64,000 nt of DNA from the NCBI GenBank assembly GCA_028713125.1, contig JAQTOU010000007.1:1-64000 (forward strand), in the 5' to 3' direction. This document shows positions 1 through 8,120 of the stretch, piece after piece. Origin of the DNA: Elusimicrobiales bacterium (lineage in GTDB: Bacteria; Elusimicrobiota; Elusimicrobia; Elusimicrobiales; UBA9959). Positions within the stretch are counted from its first letter, which is position 1; the number at the start of each line of letters is the position of its first letter. Position numbers and translations under genes: made by a program. The notes beneath the pieces were generated by a model. That model did not search any database. It saw only the letters and a program-made list of their open reading frames with translations, and had not been told where the DNA came from.

Positions 1-1
1 G

Positions 2-1192
2 GACATCAAAGCCCTCCCCTGCGACACCTCCTACCTCGACTCGATGGAAGGTATCCGCTTCCGCGGCTTCACCATCCCCGAAGTCAGGGAGAAGCTGCCC
101 AAGCCCGCTCCCGGCGCCGTTCCGTCCCCGCTCGCCCTGTGGCACCTCCTCCTCACCGGCGAAATGCCCACCGACGCCGCCGTGCAGGAGCTCGAGGCGG
201 AAGTCAGGAAGCGCGCGGAACTCCCAGCTTACGTACTGGACACCCTGCGCGCCCTCCCCAAAGACATACACCCCATGGTACAGCTGTCCATCGGCGTGCT
301 GGCGCTGCAGAAAGACTCCGTCTTCGCTAAGAAGTACAGCCAGGGCTTCAAAAGGGACGAGCACTGGGACGCGATGTTCGAGGACTCGCTGACCCTCCTC
401 GCCCGCCTGCCCGTGATCGCGGCCTTCATCTACCGGCGCTCCTACAAGGACGGGAAGATGATCCCCGCCGACAATAACCTCGACTGGGCGGCCAACATGG
501 CGCACATGATGGGCGTGGAGAACAAGGATTACCAGAACCTCGCCAGGCTCTACCTCCTCCTCCATTCCGACCACGAGAGCGGCAATGTCAGCGCCCACAC
601 CGGGCTGCTCGTCGGCTCCGCCCTGTCCGACATCTATTACTCGGTCTCGGCCGCGCTTAACGGCCTGGCCGGCCCGCTGCACGGCCTCGCCACCCAGGAA
701 TGCCTGAACTGGATCATGGGCCTGATGAAAGCTTACGGCGGCACGCCCACCAAGGAGCAGGTGGAGGCTTACGCCAAGAAGACCCTGGCCGACGGCCACG
801 TGATCCCGGGCTACGGCCACGCCGTGCTCAGGAACACCGATCCGCGCTACGTAGCCCAGCGCGAATTCGGCGCGAAGTACCTGCCGGAAGATCCCATCTA
901 CAAGACGGTAGAGAACATGTTCGAGGTCATTCCCCCGATGCTCAGGGCCCTCGGCAAGGTCAAGAACCCGTGGCCCAACGTGGACGCGATGACCGGCTGC
1001 CTGCAGCAGCATTACGGCGTGACCGAGACTGACTTCTACACCGTCATCTTCGGAGTTTCACGCGCGCTTGGCATCACCGCGCAGGCCGTCTGGGCGAGGG
1101 GAGTTTTCTTCCCTCTTGAGCGCCCCAAGTCGGTGACGACGCAGATGCTGAAAGACATCGCCGCCAAAGCCAAGGTAGGAACCCCGGCTTAA
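2..1192 (+). CDS. gltA: Citrate synthase, eukaryote-like type (5' end outside window)
   Basis: Condenses oxaloacetate and acetyl-CoA to citrate in the cytoplasm. The reading frame is open from base 2, so the N-terminus lies upstream of the window; the visible part starts with DTSYLDSMEGIRFRG, which is internal citrate synthase sequence. Catalytic motifs are present: a first histidine in SDHESGNVSAHT, a second in GYGHAVLR, and the aspartate in NVDAMTGCLQQHYG, followed by the C-terminal FPLERPKS signature. These motifs match the mitochondrial-like form (also known from Geobacteraceae) rather than the E. coli hexameric type. A hairpin terminator follows, so this is the end of a transcription unit. 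The family call is secure; the citrate (Si) versus 2-methylcitrate specificity is inferred from motifs. Confidence 0.95.
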   Translation, partial: DIKALPCDTSYLDSMEGIRFRGFTIPEVREKLPKPAPGAVPSPLALWHLLLTGEMPTDAAVQELEAEVRKRAELPAYVLDTLRALPKDIHPMVQLSIGVLALQKDSVFAKKYSQGFKRDEHWDAMFEDSLTLLARLPVIAAFIYRRSYKDGKMIPADNNLDWAANMAHMMGVENKDYQNLARLYLLLHSDHESGNVSAHTGLLVGSALSDIYYSVSAALNGLAGPLHGLATQECLNWIMGLMKAYGGTPTKEQVEAYAKKTLADGHVIPGYGHAVLRNTDPRYVAQREFGAKYLPEDPIYKTVENMFEVIPPMLRALGKVKNPWPNVDAMTGCLQQHYGVTETDFYTVIFGVSRALGITAQAVWARGVFFPLERPKSVTTQMLKDIAAKAKVGTPA

Positions 1193-1208
1193 GCAGCCGC
1201 AGACGCAC

Positions 1209-1255
1209 AAAAGGGGCCGCCGTTAGCGCAGACGCGCAATGGCGGCCCTTTTTCT
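1209..1255 (+). terminator. Rho-independent terminator after citrate synthase
   Basis: GGGCCGCC and GGCGGCCC arms with flanking A and T runs (AAAAGG...CTTTTT) form a GC-rich stem followed by a T tract, 17 bases after the gltA stop codon. Confidence 0.75.
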
Positions 1256-1324
1256 TGCATAGGTACCGCAATAGTAGCTATCATTTATACTGGTCCGTCG
1301 TATATTTCAGACGCAGGAGGAAAG

Positions 1325-2437
1325 ATGGAAATCGAAAAAGGCTCCAAGTGGGTAAAGTTCGAAACTATGGAGCGGTTCATGGCCGACGTGCTGAAGGGCG
1401 TAGGCGTGCCTCCCGCCGACGCGGCGGTCTGCGCCGACGTGCTTATAACGGCGGACAAGCTCGGCATCGACTCGCACGGTATCTCCCGCCTCAAGACCAT
1501 CTACTACGACCGCATCAAACAGGGCATACAGTTCCCGAAAACCAAATTCGAGATAGTCCGCCAGACCCCGACCACGGCGGTCATAGACGGCCACAACGGC
1601 ATGGGCCACGTGATAGCCAAGCGCTCCATGGAGATCGCCATACGGAAGGCGAAAAAATACGGGCTGGGAATGACGGCGGTAAGGAACTCCACCCATTACG
1701 GCATCGCGGGCTACTACGCGCTGATGGCCGCGGAAGCCGGCATGATCGGCATCACCGGAACCAATGCCAGGCCCTCCGTAGCTCCCACTTTCGGAACGGA
1801 GAACATGCTGGGCACCAACGCCTTTACCTTCGGCATGCCGACCGACGAGAAATTCCCTTTCCTGCTCGACTGCGCCACCTCCACCACGCAGCGCGGGAAA
1901 ATAGAGGTTTACGCCAAGCTCGGAAAGAAGATGCCGAAGGGCTGGGTCATCAACCACAAGGGCGAGTCCAGGACGGACTCCGGCGCCGTGCTCCACGAGC
2001 TCGTGGCCGGCACCGCCGCGCTCGTCCCGCTGGGGGGGATAGGCGAGGAGATGAGCGGGTATAAGGGCTACGGCTACTCCACCGTGGTGGAGATACTCTC
2101 CGCGGCGCTGCAGCAGGGCGCGTACATGAAAATGCTGCTCGGGCTGAAGGACGGCAAAAAGGTCCCGTACCACCTGGGACATTTCTTCATGGCCATAAAT
2201 ATCGAGGCCTTCACCACGCTCCGCTCCTTTAAAAAAATCACCGGCGACATCCTGAGAGAGCTTCGCGCTTCAAAAAAGATGCCGGGGGCCAAAAAGATCT
2301 ATACGGCCGGAGAAAAAGAGCATCTCGCCCGCCTGTACCGCAAGAACAGGGGCGTGCCCCTGAACCGGGAGACCCAGAAAGAAATACTCGGCATGCAGGC
2401 GGAACTGGGCCTTAAAAACTATAAATTCAGTTTCTGA
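1325..2437 (+). CDS. Malate/L-lactate/ureidoglycolate dehydrogenase family (Ldh2)
   Basis: A 370-residue NAD(P)-dependent 2-hydroxyacid dehydrogenase of the pfam02615 fold. Family signatures seen: DSHGISRL near residue 49 (catalytic His region), NSTHYGIAGYY around residue 119, GTNA, and the LDCATS motif in the C-terminal half. The start is supported by AGGAGG four bases before ATG. The family includes malate dehydrogenase (MdhA-like), lactate dehydrogenase and AllD, which oxidises ureidoglycolate to oxalurate. The citrate synthase next to it suggests malate. The AllFGH-like genes 16 kb away, which would use oxalurate, make AllD an alternative. The C-terminus after about residue 290 is unusually basic and I could not match it to a subfamily. 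Confidence 0.85.
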   Translation: MEIEKGSKWVKFETMERFMADVLKGVGVPPADAAVCADVLITADKLGIDSHGISRLKTIYYDRIKQGIQFPKTKFEIVRQTPTTAVIDGHNGMGHVIAKRSMEIAIRKAKKYGLGMTAVRNSTHYGIAGYYALMAAEAGMIGITGTNARPSVAPTFGTENMLGTNAFTFGMPTDEKFPFLLDCATSTTQRGKIEVYAKLGKKMPKGWVINHKGESRTDSGAVLHELVAGTAALVPLGGIGEEMSGYKGYGYSTVVEILSAALQQGAYMKMLLGLKDGKKVPYHLGHFFMAINIEAFTTLRSFKKITGDILRELRASKKMPGAKKIYTAGEKEHLARLYRKNRGVPLNRETQKEILGMQAELGLKNYKFSF

Positions 2438-2440
2438 ACC

Positions 2441-2469
2441 TTTATTTTGAGCCAAGTTTTTGATATACT
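2441..2469 (+). promoter_or_regulatory. Extended -10 promoter candidate for the tRNA gene
   Basis: TGATATACT at 2461-2469 is a TG-n extended -10 (TATACT), with a poor -35 (TTTATT, 2441-2446) at 17-base spacing. It lies about 60 bases before the tRNA in an AT-rich island between genes. Confidence 0.45.
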
Positions 2470-2528
2470 TTAGCTTCACCCGAGGACATGGGTCTCCGGT
2501 GATGAAACCAGCCCGCCATGGATTTCGT

Positions 2529-2602
2529 GGCACCGTAGCTCAGATGGTAAGAGCGGGCGTTTCATAAGCGCTAGGTCGGAGGTTCGATTCCTCCCGGTGC
2601 CA
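2529..2602 (+). tRNA. tRNA with CAU anticodon (elongator Met, or Ile2)
   Basis: A complete cloverleaf can be drawn: acceptor GGCACCG/CGGTGCC with discriminator A, D arm GCTC/GAGC, anticodon stem GGCGT/GCGCT with loop TTCATAA (anticodon CAT, 2563-2565), and T arm GGAGG/CCTCC with loop TTCGATT. The first pair is G-C, so it is not the initiator tRNA (which has a 1-72 mismatch). A CAU tRNA may be elongator Met or the lysidine-modified Ile2; sequence alone does not decide. The terminal CCA is not encoded. Confidence 0.95.
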
Positions 2603-2665
2603 CAAATTTTGTTTGTGCCGCGACAGGGCTATGCCCGTCAGGCGGCCAAATTTCACGCAAGCCCT

Positions 2666-2709
2666 GTCCCGCAAGACAGCAATGCAAAAGCGGGACGGTG
2701 CTTTTTTTT
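2666..2709 (+). terminator. Terminator between tRNA and greA
   Basis: GTCCCGC (2666-2672) pairs with GCGGGAC (2690-2696), followed after five bases by eight T. An overlapping longer dyad, ACAGGGCT (2623-2630) with AGCCCTGT (2660-2667), could compete with it. The stem and T run sit between the tRNA and greA. Confidence 0.55.
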
Positions 2710-2726
2710 AACGGGGGGGTCTTAAA

Positions 2727-3200
2727 ATGCCGGATGTATACCTTACCAAAGACGGCTTTGAAAAGCTGCAGGCGGAGCTGACGGAGCTTAAACGCCAGAA
2801 GAACGAGCTTTCCCTTGAAATCAACGAAGCGCGCGAGCAGGGCGACCTCAAGGAGAACGCCGGCTATATCTACGGCAAAGAGAAGCAGAGCCAGGTAATG
2901 TCGCGCATCAACGAGCTGGAAGTCCGGCTGCGCTCCGCGAAGATAGTGGACAATTCCCTCGCCATCAACAAAGACGAAATACGCCTTGGCGCCACCGTGA
3001 CCATGCGGGACGAGAACACCAAGGCCACCCTCACCTATACCCTTTCAAGCGCGGACGAGGCGGACCCCTCGGCCGGGAAGATCTCGGTCAGCTCGCCGCT
3101 GGCGCAGGGCCTGCTCGGCTCCGGGGCCGGGACCACGGTAAAGGTGCGCCTGCCGAGCGGCGAAAAAGAGCTCGCCATCCTCAAGGTTGAGTACAAATAA
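2727..3200 (+). CDS. greA: Transcription elongation factor GreA
   Basis: A 157-residue, full-length Gre factor that binds the RNA polymerase secondary channel and stimulates cleavage of backtracked transcripts. The N-terminal half is the antiparallel coiled coil, with the acidic tip motif GDLKENAGY at about residues 41-49 carrying the catalytic Asp and Glu. The C-terminal half is the FKBP-like globular domain ending in AILKVEYK. A G-rich run (GGGGGGG) 10 bases before ATG is the only Shine-Dalgarno candidate. It lies after a terminator and before a promoter, so it is probably a single-gene unit. Confidence 0.95.
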   Translation: MPDVYLTKDGFEKLQAELTELKRQKNELSLEINEAREQGDLKENAGYIYGKEKQSQVMSRINELEVRLRSAKIVDNSLAINKDEIRLGATVTMRDENTKATLTYTLSSADEADPSAGKISVSSPLAQGLLGSGAGTTVKVRLPSGEKELAILKVEYK

Positions 3201-3216
3201 TTTTAAGTGTTATAAT
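3187..3216 (+). promoter_or_regulatory. Promoter for the PilB/GspE-like gene
   Basis: TTGAGT (3187-3192), an 18-base spacer, and a perfect TATAAT (3211-3216). The predicted start leaves a leader of about 45 bases before the ATG at 3267, with AGGAG close to the start codon. Confidence 0.6.
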
Positions 3217-3266
3217 TAGGTGTCATCGGTTAAGGCGGTTTCTTCCGCCCTCGCTAGGAGAAAAAC

Positions 3267-4607
3267 ATGGCATTCTGGGGAAACAAACAGGAAGGCGAAA
3301 GCCCCCTGCCGGGCCAGCAGGCGCAGGTAAATGTCGAGGGAACCCTTGAAGAGGGCTACAACGACATCGTCAAATCCAAAGGCAGGGCGCCGGGCATCGA
3401 CCTGGCGATAAAACTCAGCGACATGATCCTCGAGCACGCCGTAAAAGAGCGCGCCAGCGACGTCCATATAGAATCCCAGGGCGCCAACCTCCGCGTGCGG
3501 TTCCGCGTGGACGGCATCCTGCAGGACATGCTCTCCTCCCCGAAGAATTCCGACATCCCGCTTACCCAGCGCATCCGCGTGCTCGCCGGCTTCGACCCCG
3601 AGCCCCCGACCTCTTTCCGCAACGAGGAAGGCCGCTTCCAGAAGATGCTGGCCGGCCGCGCCATCCAGGTGCGCGTCTCCTCCTTCCCCACCGTCAACGG
3701 CGAGAAGCTGGTGCTGCGCGTGCTGGACCGCCAGCAGCTCGGCCTGGATCTGGAACAGGTCGGCCTGGACCAGGACGCGATGACGCTGATCAAAAAGCTA
3801 ATCCGCAACCCCTACGGCATATTTTTCATAACCGGCTCCACCGGCTCAGGCAAGACCACCTCGCTCTACGCGATCCTGAAGAACATCAACACCCCGATGA
3901 TCAACATCATCACGCTCGAGGACCCCGTGGAATACCGCCTGGAGGGCATAAACCAGGCACAGATCAGCGCCAAGACCGGCTTCACCTGGGCCGAGGGCCT
4001 GCGCACCATCCTGCGCCAGGACCCCGACGTCATCATGGTGGGCGAGATCCGCGACTTCGACACCGCCGAGATAAGCCTGCGCTCCGCGCTCACAGGCCAC
4101 CTGCTTTTCACCACCATCCACACGATCAACTCGGCCAGCATCATCGAGCGCCTGTTCGAGATGGGCGTGCCGCCTTTCCTGATAGGATCCTCCATGCTCG
4201 GCGCCATGAGCCAGCGACTGGTGCGCAAGGTCTGCCCCAAGTGCGCCCAGCCGGCCGCGTCCCCGTCCGAGCCGGTCGTGAACGAATTCATAAAGAACAT
4301 GGACCCCGAAGAGGGGAAGATAGTGAAAGAGCTTATCCTCAAGCCCGGCGCCGCCTACAAAGTGGAGAAGGGCTGCCCCGAATGCCGCAACACCGGCTAT
4401 ATGGGCCGCACCGGCATCTTCGAGCTGATGCTGATGAACGAGGAGATCCGCAAGCATATCCTGGACCGCGCCCCCACCGACGAGATCAAGCGCACGGCGA
4501 TACGCACCGGCAAGATGCGCACCCTGCTGATGGACGGCATACTGAAGGCCCGCACGGGGGTAACGACCCTGGCCGAGATCATCCGCGTGACCGCGACGAT
4601 GGTTTAA
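3267..4607 (+). CDS. Type II secretion / type IV pilus assembly ATPase (GspE/PilB family)
   Basis: A 446-residue hexameric traffic ATPase that powers pilus or pseudopilus extension from the cytoplasmic face of the inner membrane. Motifs in order: an N2-type domain with HIESQGANLRVRFRVDG, Walker A GSTGSGKTTS near residue 195, Asp box, Walker B DPDVIMVGEIRD, His box GHLLFTTIHT, and a tetracysteine metal-binding loop (CPKC ... CPEC). It lacks the N-terminal MshEN/GspE-N1 domain, so it is shorter than typical PilB/GspE (about 560 residues). No other pilus genes are in the window. GspE and PilB cannot be separated here; PilT is less likely because of the tetracysteine loop. Confidence 0.9.
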   Translation: MAFWGNKQEGESPLPGQQAQVNVEGTLEEGYNDIVKSKGRAPGIDLAIKLSDMILEHAVKERASDVHIESQGANLRVRFRVDGILQDMLSSPKNSDIPLTQRIRVLAGFDPEPPTSFRNEEGRFQKMLAGRAIQVRVSSFPTVNGEKLVLRVLDRQQLGLDLEQVGLDQDAMTLIKKLIRNPYGIFFITGSTGSGKTTSLYAILKNINTPMINIITLEDPVEYRLEGINQAQISAKTGFTWAEGLRTILRQDPDVIMVGEIRDFDTAEISLRSALTGHLLFTTIHTINSASIIERLFEMGVPPFLIGSSMLGAMSQRLVRKVCPKCAQPAASPSEPVVNEFIKNMDPEEGKIVKELILKPGAAYKVEKGCPECRNTGYMGRTGIFELMLMNEEIRKHILDRAPTDEIKRTAIRTGKMRTLLMDGILKARTGVTTLAEIIRVTATMV

Positions 4608-4622
4608 CCGCCTAAGGCGGTC

Positions 4623-5603
4623 ATGAAAATAATAATAATCAAATTCGGCGGAAGTTCCCTGGCAGACCCGGGGAAGATCCGCCGCGCCGCGGCCATGGCC
4701 CTGGCCTCCCGGCGCCGGGGCTTCTCGCCGGTAGTCGTCGTCTCCGCCCCGGCCGACACCACCGACGAACTCCTGGGCCTGGCCGCCATCACAGGCGGAA
4801 AAAGTCTTAGCCCGCGGGAGACCGACGCCCTGCTTGCCGCCGGGGAACAGATCAGCGCGGCCCTGCTCGCGCTGGCGCTCGAAGCCGAGGGCGCCAGGGC
4901 GGTTTCCCTGACCGGCTTCCAGGCCGGCATACTTACCGACGAAAACTTCTCGGCGGCCGGGATAAAGTCGGTCGACGCCCGGCGCCTTAAAAAAGAGCTT
5001 AAAGCCGGGCGCGTCCCGGTGGTAGCCGGCTTCCAGGGCCTTTCCTCAGCAGGGAACCTGACCACGCTGGGCCGGGGCGGCTCGGACCTGACGGCCGTAA
5101 CCCTGGCCCGCGCGCTGGGCGCGGCGCTGACGGAATTCCGCACCGACGTAAAGGGTATCTACACCGCCCACCCCGCCATAGTGCCTGAGGCCCGCAAGAT
5201 CAGCAATATTTCCTATAAGGAGATACTCGCGCTGGCGGAGCTCGGCACCGAAGTCCGCCAGCTCCGCGCGATCGAGTACGCGAGAAAATACTCCCTGCCC
5301 CTGCACCTGAGGTCCTCTTTCCACGACGAGAGCGGCACGCTGGTAACCGCCCAGGGAGGAAGGCCCGGCGTCACCTGCCTTTCCCTGAAGCGCGAAGGCC
5401 GCTTCGCCCTCGTTTCGGCTATCGGCCTCGAGCTGACCTCAGTGCACGCCCGCAAGGCTGCGGCCGCTGCCGCCGCGGCGGGACTGCGGCCCGTGGCGCA
5501 AAAGATCTCCAGGGAAACGATACTCCTGCGCGTGCCGGCGGCCGGGGGGGAAAAACTTCTGAGGGCCCTCCATTCGGCCCTGCTCGGGCCAAAGGGCCAT
5601 TGA
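4623..5603 (+). CDS. Aspartate kinase (short form)
   Basis: Phosphorylates aspartate, the first step to lysine, threonine, methionine and diaminopimelate. The 326-residue protein begins with the amino-acid kinase signature KFGGSSL and contains LAAGEQISAALLA, the LGRGGSDLTAV active-site loop and TDVKGIYTAHP. The catalytic domain runs to about residue 240. Only a short C-terminal stretch resembles ACT sequence (RFALVSAIGLELTS), whereas most LysC proteins are about 400 residues with two ACT domains, so the feedback-regulatory part is reduced. It starts 15 bases after the PilB-like gene, with AAGGCGG as ribosome-binding site. Confidence 0.9.
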   Translation: MKIIIIKFGGSSLADPGKIRRAAAMALASRRRGFSPVVVVSAPADTTDELLGLAAITGGKSLSPRETDALLAAGEQISAALLALALEAEGARAVSLTGFQAGILTDENFSAAGIKSVDARRLKKELKAGRVPVVAGFQGLSSAGNLTTLGRGGSDLTAVTLARALGAALTEFRTDVKGIYTAHPAIVPEARKISNISYKEILALAELGTEVRQLRAIEYARKYSLPLHLRSSFHDESGTLVTAQGGRPGVTCLSLKREGRFALVSAIGLELTSVHARKAAAAAAAAGLRPVAQKISRETILLRVPAAGGEKLLRALHSALLGPKGH

Positions 5604-5628
5604 CAATATCGGGATAGCCCTTTATACT
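5600..5628 (+). promoter_or_regulatory. Near-consensus promoter giving a leaderless transcript
   Basis: TTGACA (5600-5605), a 17-base spacer and TATACT (5623-5628). The -35 overlaps the aspartokinase stop codon. The expected start site is about base 5635, and the ATG is at 5636, so the mRNA would have essentially no leader. Confidence 0.7.
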
Positions 5629-5635
5629 TAAATAT

Positions 5636-7450
5636 ATGACTTCACGTCCGATGAAAGCTTTGATAGCCGCGGCCTTCGGCCTGATGCTGCTGGGGCCCTC
5701 CCGGCCGGCTTACTCCCAGCTGACGGAGCAGGATTCTAAATTCCTGGACTCCTGCTCCGAAAACATCACCAGGAAGATCTACTCCCCGACCAAAGCCGAG
5801 AACTGCCTTATCGGCCTCGACGAGAACGACCATGCCCTGCTGGACAGGGCCAAGAGCTATAAGGAAGTAGAACTCTCCCGGCTTATGGCCTATATGAACG
5901 CCTTGAAAGACCTGGGCGATTTTTACAAGGACGCGGAAGACGAATATGTGATCAAGCAGGGTTTGCTGGTCCGCCTTGAGGCCACGCCATGCGTTCTTTG
6001 CCGCCTCGAACTCGGCCCGCAGCCGGACAAGCTCTATAAATGGATCGACATCTACGCGCAAAAAAAACTGCCGGACACGAAAAAAGCCGCGATGGACTGG
6101 GACGGGCTGACCCCGCCGGCGCCGGAGCAGCTGGCCGCGCGCGGGCAATCCCGCGACGCCTGGGCCGGGCTGACCATCTCCGAGCGCCAGAGCGAGCTTG
6201 AAGCCTGGGCCACGGAGAAATTCGACGAAATGCTGCCCCCGGGGGCAAAAGGCCTGGACACCGATAAGTATTTTCCTACGCTTAAAGCTATCTGGCCTTA
6301 CCTTACTGAAGCCCAGCGCACCCGAATGAACGAAGTTCTTAACGGCATGAAAGAGACCATGGCGGCCGCGAAGAAAGCCGCCGAAGCGGGCGGGAAGAAA
6401 AGCGGCGCCCTGGAAAAGAAGTATGAGGCGCTGACACAGAAAGTGCAGGGGCTCAACGCGAGCCCGGGCGGCGCCGCCGGCTTCCTGAACGGGGCTTTCG
6501 ACAACTCCAGGGCCGGAACCGATACGCCCGGCCCGGCGTCAGCGAAGACCCCGGCCGGCGGCTCGTATACGCTCACGGACGCCCAGGCGGCAAAGCTTTC
6601 GCCGCGCGTCCAGCAGGCCCTGCTCGGCCCCAAAGGAGAACTTGCCGACACCGCCATAGGCAAAGAGGCTATAGCCTTCACGAATGCGCCGGGCGGAGAA
6701 TTGAAATTTTCGGTGGCGAGGCTCGACAGCGACAATACCCGCGGGGTTTTCTATCCGAGCAAATCCGAAGTGAAAGTAAACCTGACCTATCTAGAGACGG
6801 CCATGCGCAAAACAGGCGTAACGGCCGACCAGCTGATGGACGAGAAAAATACCGACGCCCTGAAAAAAGTCAGCCGGTACGTGGCGCCTACCTTCGTACA
6901 TGAATATGACGGCCACCAGAAGCAGACGGCATGGGCCGACAGCAAGAATATCCCCGACCACTACTATATCGGTCAGGAAACGGAGGCCTTCTCAAAAGGC
7001 TCGCTCTTCGTCCTTCAAAAAGCCCAGGCGGAGCAGAAAAAGGGCAACCCATATTATTCCACGCAGATAGCGGAATCCGACGTGGACAAAGCCAAGCTGC
7101 TAAAGGCCGAAGGAACGGCCGGCGTGGGCAGATCCGTGATGTATTACAAGGTCCCGAGCAGGGAGGGAGTGGCGGCGAAGACTTTCGCGGAATACGAAGA
7201 CCTGAAGAAAGAACTGACCCTGCGCCAGCTCGCGGCGTCCAAAAACCCGGAAGAAGAAGCGCGGATCGACGCGGCCAGGGGCTACGGGAAGACCACAGCG
7301 GAACTGAATAAAAAATATAACGCTATTTACCCCTGGTACAAAGAGAGCATGAAGAAGTCCGCCGAGGAAGCCAAATATTTCCAGAAGGCCATCAAGGACC
7401 TGGACGGCGAGGAAAAGAGCGACTTTGTAATGCCGGGGATGGGCGGTTAA
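5636..7450 (+). CDS. Secreted protein of unknown function with an HExxGH motif
   Basis: A 604-residue protein with an N-terminal signal peptide (MKALIAAAFGLMLLGP..., cleavage likely after PAYS). I do not recognise the family. Residues about 225-275 are Ala/Lys-rich and helical, and 275-310 form a Gly/Pro/Ala linker. The C-terminal part contains HEYDGH (His422, Glu423, His427) followed by GQETEAF with Glu448 and Glu450. HExxGH is the zinc-binding form of the M49 dipeptidyl-peptidase III family (HELLGH with a later EExxAE), so a metallopeptidase is possible, but the spacing to the second motif is shorter and the rest does not look like M49. An alternative start is Met6 (base 5651). It is probably co-transcribed with the next secreted protein. 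Confidence 0.75.
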   Translation: MTSRPMKALIAAAFGLMLLGPSRPAYSQLTEQDSKFLDSCSENITRKIYSPTKAENCLIGLDENDHALLDRAKSYKEVELSRLMAYMNALKDLGDFYKDAEDEYVIKQGLLVRLEATPCVLCRLELGPQPDKLYKWIDIYAQKKLPDTKKAAMDWDGLTPPAPEQLAARGQSRDAWAGLTISERQSELEAWATEKFDEMLPPGAKGLDTDKYFPTLKAIWPYLTEAQRTRMNEVLNGMKETMAAAKKAAEAGGKKSGALEKKYEALTQKVQGLNASPGGAAGFLNGAFDNSRAGTDTPGPASAKTPAGGSYTLTDAQAAKLSPRVQQALLGPKGELADTAIGKEAIAFTNAPGGELKFSVARLDSDNTRGVFYPSKSEVKVNLTYLETAMRKTGVTADQLMDEKNTDALKKVSRYVAPTFVHEYDGHQKQTAWADSKNIPDHYYIGQETEAFSKGSLFVLQKAQAEQKKGNPYYSTQIAESDVDKAKLLKAEGTAGVGRSVMYYKVPSREGVAAKTFAEYEDLKKELTLRQLAASKNPEEEARIDAARGYGKTTAELNKKYNAIYPWYKESMKKSAEEAKYFQKAIKDLDGEEKSDFVMPGMGG

Positions 7451-7451
7451 T

Positions 7452-8063
7452 ATGAAGATAAAATTCACGCGCGCCGCGCTTACGGTCCTTATTCTTGCCG
7501 CCCTGCAGCCGGGCCTGCCGGCCCAGCAAAGCGAAAGGAGCCAGGCTATGCCGGCAGGATTCCAGGAATACACCTCGGACGGAGCTTTCTTTACCGCCCA
7601 AGTCCCTGTCGACTGGGACAAGAGCGAATCGATCAGCGAAGGCCGCCTGAACAGGGAGTTCGGGGTGAGCCTGAAAGGCCCTAAAAGCAAAGACGGGGCC
7701 TATCTGCGAATTACCCTCCTCTACTACGCACCGGACCACGCCAGGTTCAAGACCGTAGAGAAGTACCTGCGACTCAACTCGCGGCCCGACCCGCTACTGA
7801 CGATAAAGGGCGAGACCTATAGCCGGGTAAGCGCGATAGTGGTGGCCCACCGTCCGGCGAAGCAGTTCGAGCGGCGAACCTTCGATTTTATCCCGCCCTA
7901 CGGCGTGGACCCTAAAAAAGTACCTGTCTACGAATACCGCGTGGTCTTCCCAGGCAAAAAAGAAGGGATCTACGTCCTGATCTACCACGCCCCTGAGGAC
8001 CTGAAGAAAGAGAACCTTGCCGTTTTCAAGAAGATCATGGCGAGCTTCAAGCCGGCCCGTTAA
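7452..8063 (+). CDS. Secreted protein of unknown function
   Basis: A 203-residue protein starting one base after the preceding stop codon, so it belongs to the same transcript. It has a clear signal peptide (MKIKFTRAALTVLILAALQPGLPAQ). The mature part begins with a segment like PsbP/DUF1795-type folds (YTSDGAFFTAQVPVDWDKSE, then VSLKGPKSKDGAYLRITLLYY), but the match is only by eye. There are no cysteines or recognisable catalytic residues in the mature part. Its pairing with the HExxGH protein suggests a joint envelope or extracellular role. Confidence 0.7.
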   Translation: MKIKFTRAALTVLILAALQPGLPAQQSERSQAMPAGFQEYTSDGAFFTAQVPVDWDKSESISEGRLNREFGVSLKGPKSKDGAYLRITLLYYAPDHARFKTVEKYLRLNSRPDPLLTIKGETYSRVSAIVVAHRPAKQFERRTFDFIPPYGVDPKKVPVYEYRVVFPGKKEGIYVLIYHAPEDLKKENLAVFKKIMASFKPAR

Positions 8064-8085
8064 GAAGTTTTCCCTGCCGGCTTTG

Positions 8086-8114
8086 TTGACTTAATTTGGC
8101 TTAAACTATAAAAT
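8086..8114 (+). promoter_or_regulatory. Promoter giving a leaderless transcript (8121 gene)
   Basis: TTGACT (8086-8091), a 17-base spacer and TAAAAT (8109-8114). The ATG begins at 8121, seven bases after the -10, where transcription would start. No Shine-Dalgarno sequence is present before this ATG. Confidence 0.6.
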
Positions 8115-8120
8115 AAACTA

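Noticed and set aside
2529-2602. Initiator tRNA-fMet
   Set aside because: Position 1-72 is a normal G-C pair; initiators have a mismatch there.
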